A stretch of DNA of 64,000 bases, from the NCBI GenBank assembly GCA_029204225.1, contig CM055101.1, forward strand, positions 46,427,906 to 46,491,905, given 5' to 3'. How positions within the stretch are numbered: position 1 is the stretch's first letter; every line of letters begins with the position of its first letter. This DNA is from Diphasiastrum complanatum (taxonomy: Eukaryota > Streptophyta > Lycopodiopsida > Lycopodiales > Lycopodiaceae). Below, in pieces: positions 58,980-64,000 of this stretch. The notes below the pieces were generated by a model that saw only the letters and a program-made list of their open reading frames with translations, searched no databases and was not told where the DNA came from. The position numbers and the translations under genes are program-made.

Positions 58980-60179
58980 ATGGTTCCAAACCTTATACTA
59001 ACTCCAATTAGTGTGTACTTTGGCGCTCACAAGGTTATCAATTACTTGTCACATCTAGTATGATGTGGCATAACTAATAAGCTTGATTCACTTGAATACC
59101 AGGTATCCAAGTTTAGAATTATACTGAATCCTATGTTCAGGAGGTGCACATGACATTCTTCCCCCCTTAATCTAGTTTTGTCCTCAAAACAAGAAAGAAT
59201 TACAGGAACATTTCTTTTAACTTTCTTCAATAACCTTGAAATCATTATCCTTAGTTTGACTTTATTATCAACAAGTACTCAGAGTTAAAACTGGTTTTCA
59301 ATCGTTAACCTCTATCTTGGAGTACAAACTCAGGTTTGGAAAGTACACTAAGCTCCATCTGGGTTACACTCTCTAGAAGTTAGTAACATCACCTTCATGT
59401 AAAACACTTACATGAAATATTGGGTGAAGTATTTCCTAACTTAGGAGATTAAAATTAAATAAAATTAACAATTACAGTCTGAAATCATCCACAACTCTGG
59501 TAGACAATTCATAAAGTTTCCAGATACAAATATCTTCAGAATCCACAATTCTAAGATATAAGAGTTCATTCAATTAGAATATTTAGGAGAATCATTAAGA
59601 TATAAAATGAATAAAACTCAACTATGAGTATCCTAGATACTCTCTCGAGTTAAATGCCCTTTTTTTTAGCATCAAATGCAAGAAAATAACAATTATCCAT
59701 CTTAATAGATTTGTTTGTCCCCTATTATAATTGGAAATCCAATCAAAAGAACTGTACACAAGCATTTACAGACCATAAACTGTAGCAGAATAGTATCCAA
59801 TAGATAAATTAAATTCTCAACAAGAAAAGAACTTATCTTGTGAGAATGTTTGTGAGATCCATAGGTTCTCAATACAATACTTGAGTAAAGAGATTCAAAA
59901 CTGATCTGAATTCTTACTCAATTGATAGATCAAGAATTAATCATCACACTTAAGGATCATCACAATTCCTAATTATAATCCACGAACAACAATTAAGTAT
60001 CTATTTATGATCTGTCAATCATAAATATTTAGATTCATATGATTCGTCAATCATAACTCACTGGAATCCAATTAACTTCATCCCAGAGTAATCAACTACT
60101 CAAGTTAATTGCCAGTGATTCAGAAATCTCAATGTATAGGTGAAGAATTCAATTATACTAGTATAACAAGTAACTATTA
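58980..60179 (-). mobile_element. LARD-like element, third copy (3' part)
   Basis: The left part is a partial LTR (58980-59153, ending CATGACA on the plus strand), next to a polypurine tract (AAGGGGGGAAGAA on the minus strand, 59154-59167). The interior then matches that of the 18.9-kb element at 19396-21255, including TTGTCCTCA, ATTTATGATCKGTCAATCATAAA and CAAGTAACTATT at the point where it ends. Non-coding. The 5' half is missing; gypsy RT sequence follows directly. Confidence 0.8.
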
Positions 60180-60204
60180 AAAATAAATATCCATTGCCCC
60201 GATT
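60180..60204 (+). pseudogene. Gypsy reverse transcriptase, piece left of the TRIM insertion
   Basis: NKYPLPR, the RT text just before MDDL, is cut after CCATTGCCCCGAT by the insertion that follows. It continues at 61473. Confidence 0.6.
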
Positions 60205-60451
60205 AATACATTTTAGGAGAACAACACAACAGGAGACAAGGAGATGATTGAGAATAGAGAGATAAGGATACGTTTAACTACATGTTTTGTTCAATGATAA
60301 TAGATAGAAGGGCAAACTGCCCGTTACATAGTGCGTGAGAGAGTGTTTGAATCGTCATGCAACGTTTGAGGACCCAAACCTCTTCACATTAACTAGTTAT
60401 TATGAAACGTTATTTGGTTATGTGTGAATGCACACATTATTATTCGTAACA
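60205..60451 (-). repeat. 3' LTR of the TRIM-like element
   Basis: Pairs with 61224-61472 and is about 90 percent identical by eye. Next to it is the polypurine tract. Confidence 0.85.
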
Positions 60452-61223
60452 CTCCCACTTAATGGAGCATCCACAGTTTTATTCATCCTACTAACATCAT
60501 ATGAGATGTTCTTATTCTGAACTTATTTAGTTTAGCATTCTGATTATTTTGATATTCTACTAATCTTGTTATATATCTGATTTGTTTTAATTGTATTTAG
60601 GTTTGTTGCCCCTGCTCCCACTTCATGTGAAAGCTTCAGCTTTTTATTTGATCCTTCTCCTCTTTGGTCTATGCTTCTGAACTGCATCTTCATGTGGACT
60701 GTGGTAGAAGACGTCTCTTCCTTCACCTGCACATGGACTTTGCTTCAATTCAGCTTTTTGGCATCTTCAAAGAGCTAGCTTTGATCATTGTTTTGTTAAT
60801 TGGTTGCTTGTTTTAGCAACTCTCAGTTGACTGTTGGTTGATGCAGTTCAATTTGTTTAATTGTTTACTCAACAGATTTGCCATGAAAATGACAAACAGA
60901 CCAGGGCTGCTCTTAGACATTTTAGCTTTGTGTATTGTTCAAGTCAGGTTCGGGCTACACTAGAACACCTCAAACGTGTTATTTTCTTCACGATGAAGAG
61001 AGTCATTCACTACACTTCTTCATGCAACCACCAGACTGTCAACGAAGGTCTCTAATAGTAAGCGTGAACATTGCCTCCGTGTAGCAGCCGGTCAATGAAA
61101 GTCTCTAAGCGTCAACAGAGCATGCATTCGCTAGTTTGTTGGAGGATCGTTATAGTTATCATGAGCGCAGCATGAATGTTAGGAGATTGTTGTCAGGAGA
61201 TCATTGTCAAGGGCCTGATACCA

Positions 61224-61472
61224 TAATACATTTTAGGAGATCAACACAGTAGGAGACAGAGAGAGTGATTGAGAATAGAGAGATAAAGATACGTTTAACT
61301 ACATGCTTTATTCAATGATAATAGAGAGAAGGGCGAACTGCCCATTACATAGTGCGTGAGAGAGTGTTTGAATTGTCATGGGATGTTTGAGGACCCAAAC
61401 CTCTTCACATTAACTAGTTATTATGAAACATTAATTGGTTATGTGTGAATGCGCACATTATTATTCGTAACA
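61224..61472 (-). repeat. 5' LTR of the TRIM-like element
   Basis: Pairs with 60205-60451. The primer-binding site adjoins it at 61211-61223. Confidence 0.85.
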
Positions 61473-61545
61473 CTGAATGGATGATCTAGTGCATCGATTA
61501 GATGGAGCTAAATCTTTCACAAAAACAGATCTCAGAACCCTAATG
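61473..61545 (+). pseudogene. Gypsy reverse transcriptase, piece right of the TRIM insertion
   Basis: Reads MDDLVHRLDGAKSFTKTDLR, the RT block with the first catalytic Asp, matching MDDLVDRLGGAKCVTKIDLR of the 46-kb copy. It is cut after DLRT by the repeat array that follows. Confidence 0.8.
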
Positions 61546-61690
61546 ATTGATGTCTACAACCTAGCCCTAATGATTAACGTTTACAGCCTAACCCTAATGC
61601 CTAATTCCTAAAGCCTAGTCTTATGCCTAATGCCTAAAGCCTAATCCTAATGATTAATGTCTAAAGCTTAACACACACACACACACATGA
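61546..61690 (+). repeat. 27-bp minisatellite with telomere-like CCCTAA text
   Basis: About five imperfect units, each with CCTAATG, a variable middle and a CCTA(G/A) end (for example CCCTAATGATTAACGTTTACAGCCTAA), then a (CA) run. It includes AACCCTAA, the telo-box. Confidence 0.75.
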
Positions 61691-61833
61691 CAAAATTTTG
61701 GCCGCATCTAATTATGTCCGCCTTCAATCATCAATCGTCCTTTCTGAGCATCATCCACACGTCTTGACCACAAGTTCCACCTAGATCGTCGGCCGCCCAT
61801 TGGCCGCCGTCATCGACGAGCACACTTTACTAG

Positions 61834-62243
<410 letters not shown>

Positions 62244-62305
62244 AGTGCAAAACATGAAGGACATGCCTTTGTAATGTGACCCGGTATCATTAGATTAGAA
62301 TTCAT

Positions 62306-62620
62306 CAGAACTGTGCAAAAGACTGTTTTTTGAACGAGATTTGACCATTATGAATTTCTTGTGCTTCCATTTGGATTGACGAATGCACCTGCAACATTTC
62401 AACGGATGATGAACAATATTCTTCATCCATATCTAGGTCAATTCATAGTTGTGTAGATGATATTCTCATCTACAATAGGACTCATAAGGAGCATTTAAAT
62501 CATCTTAAGATTGTCTCTAAGAATTCTCAAAAGAGAAAAAATTATTTGCTAAAGAATCCAATTCTTTAAGCATGAGTTAGTATACCTTGGTCATAAGATC
62601 ACCTCGAAAGGATTGTAGAT
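62306..62620 (+). pseudogene. Gypsy reverse transcriptase, continuation after the repeat array
   Basis: Picks up RT text in register with the 46-kb copy: [34 protein letters not shown], then DDILIYNRTHKEHLNHLKIV. A few bases are lost just before the catalytic DD, so the reading shifts at the active site. Only about 10-12 codons of RT are missing between 61545 and 62306. Confidence 0.8.
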
Positions 62621-62631
62621 AGATCAATACA

Positions 62632-63240
62632 GTGCTTGAGTGGCCGATACCAAAGACGGTTAGAGAAATTAAATCTTTCCTTGGTTTTAATGTTTTCTTT
62701 CGAAAGTCAATTGAGGATTATGTGAAGGTAGTAGTGCCTCTTAATAATCTGACTAAAGGTAGAGTTACCAAGAAAAAGAAGAGAGGTAAACCTAGTCCAT
62801 CTATTGACTGGAATGAAGAACTAAATCAATGTTTTGAGAAACTCAGACATATGGTTGCTTCAGCTCTTGTTCTACAGATCACGAATCTAGATTTACTTTA
62901 TGTTGTATGAACTAACGCAAGTGATTAGGTGATAGGAGCGGTTTTTTCACAAAATGATAGGCTGATAGCATTTGAGAGCAAAAAACTTATAGGACCTCAA
63001 TTGCGTTATTTGATGTATTTGATGTGATACATGCACTTAAAACCTAGAGGACGTTTATGGTAGTCAATTTATAGTGTATAGAGATCACCAGCCTCTAAAG
63101 TACCTTTGCAATCACCACGATCTGAGAGGTTGTAAAGCTTGTTGGGCTGAGCTTATGCAAGAATTTGATCATGAGATCTGATATGTCAAAGGTAGTTCTA
63201 ACCAGATTGTAGACGCTCTTAGTTGGATAAGTGAATTAAA
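62632..63240 (+). pseudogene. Gypsy RT end and RNase H
   Basis: LEWPIPKTVREIKSFLGFNV, PSPSIDWNEELNQCFEKLRH and LVLQITNLDLLYVV read as the RT-RNase H link. Then come fragments of RNase H: AIGAVFSQNDR-like text near 62935, DHQPLKYLCN-like text near 63090, and FDHEIRYVKGSSNQIVDALS near 63165-63220. Stops are frequent. Confidence 0.7.
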
Positions 63241-63790
63241 TGAACTTTCATTCACCCGGATTTTCACTAATCTCTATATATCATTGAGAGGAAAGTATGA
63301 AACAGACTCTCATTTTGGTCAAATTTGGAAAACGGTTGAGACTGGAAAAAATGAGAAAGGAATAATGATTAACTCACAAGGATCTCAGGCTTTTAAGAAA
63401 GATAAGAATATTGTGGAATAGTTCTCCATTCGAGGTGGTTTGCTATTTTGGAATGGAAAAGTATGTGTACGAGGGGATGATGAGTTAAAGAAGAGAATTC
63501 TTTACGAATGTCATGACGTACCCTGTGTAGGTCATCCAAGTATACACAGGATTGGAATTTTGCCAGTATGCATCCAAATCAACATCTCAATGGCTCAAAA
63601 GGATATAGATTTTAGTACGTGTGAAAAGAGAAGTATATCTATAAATAGAATTTGTCACAATGTTTTATCCTTTCTATTAAAATTGTGTAAAGTTAGTTTA
63701 AGTTGGCTTGAAATATTTATACAGTTGCTATTTTTGATGATATTTTGATGGTATATGTAGATCTAGATCCAGCTTTAAAGGCTTCCTAGA
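63241..63790 (+). pseudogene. Gypsy integrase zinc head and following text
   Basis: GKVCVRGDDELKKRILYECH then DVPCVGHPSIHRIG is the H...H part of the integrase zinc head, but the Cys part is replaced by NISMAQKDIDFSTCEKRS. The last part (63650-63770) is the reverse complement of 45310-45440, showing that the two copies share the same deletion past the zinc head. Confidence 0.65.
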
Positions 63791-63944
63791 TTTACAAGGC
63801 TCCAACTAAGGATCTATATATGACAATCCAATCATGAAATGTACAAGTGGATGCATCTTTTGTTACATCAATACATACAAAATCTTTTCATCACCATTGC
63901 TTAAAACTTTATTTTCAGTCTACATGATTTGGAAGTACAATCAA

Positions 63945-63948
<4 letters not shown>

Positions 63949-64000
<52 letters not shown>
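63949..64000 (+). repeat. (CT)n microsatellite at window edge
   Basis: CT tract of at least 52 bases, continuing beyond the window. Confidence 0.97.

Larger units (their letters stand above)
60205..61472 (-). mobile_element. TRIM-like element (1.27 kb) inserted in a gypsy RT
   Basis: Two direct LTRs of about 248 bp (60205-60451 and 61224-61472; TGTTACGAATAATAATGTG on the minus strand) flank a short interior of about 770 bp. The minus strand has TGGTATCAGGCCC (61223-61211), a tRNA-iMet-type primer-binding site, next to the right LTR, and AAGTGGGAG (60460-60452), a polypurine tract, next to the left one. There is no coding domain. These are the traits of a terminal-repeat retrotransposon in miniature. 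Flanks CCGA and CTGA suggest an imperfect target duplication. The host site is the RT text PLPR/MDDL. Confidence 0.85.

Overview
The window looks like a repeat-dense, AT-rich stretch of a land-plant nuclear genome. Supporting signs are Ty1-copia, Ty3-gypsy, MULE, hAT and Helitron debris, plant-type primer-binding sites (tRNA-iMet and tRNA-Asp types), very long GA/CT and TA microsatellites, and a G-type (bulb-lectin) S-receptor-like kinase. There is nothing prokaryotic, no CRISPR array, and no rRNA or tRNA gene that I could find. The species cannot be fixed from the sequence. The long GA/CT tracts and heavy old-transposon load would suit a large-genome plant (fern, lycophyte, gymnosperm or similar), but that is a guess.

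Layout: 0-8.3 kb holds an LTR tail with a tRNA-Asp-type primer-binding site, a rearranged Ty1-copia remnant between 525-bp direct repeats, and a decayed Ty3-gypsy gag-protease region. 10.8-14.0 kb is a MULE transposase with a SWIM zinc finger followed by a Ulp1-type cysteine protease (Kaonashi-like arrangement). 15.3-18.4 kb is an antisense protease fragment, then a copia LTR, a tandem array of primer-binding-site-like repeats, and copia integrase/reverse transcriptase. 18.9-25.7 kb is a structurally complete 6.8-kb LTR element with no coding capacity (LTRs, PBS, PPT, 5-bp target duplication CTATA), here called LARD-like. 27.5-32.9 kb is a minus-strand Ty3-gypsy pol followed by an unusual ORF after the integrase. 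34.2-35.5 kb is a Helitron helicase fragment. 36-42 kb is mostly unassigned, with a 324-bp duplication and a coiled-coil pseudogene. 42.5-43.8 kb is a MULE N-terminus joined to a gag-protease fragment. 45.4-49.8 kb is gypsy RT debris and a second LARD-like copy. 50.2-54.7 kb is a GC-richer hAT transposase. 56.9-58.9 kb is the only cellular-type gene, a lectin receptor kinase pseudogene with an internal deletion. 59-64 kb is a third LARD-like copy, a gypsy RT carrying a nested TRIM-like element and a TA-rich array, and more gypsy pol.

There is no operon or working pathway here. The parts act as a layered record of transposition. Nested insertions, shared fragments and premature stops that can often be explained by C-to-T change show old, silenced DNA. 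None of the coding regions appears intact. Coordinates of element edges without a terminal motif are approximate, and all family assignments come from reading motifs by eye, not from database searches.
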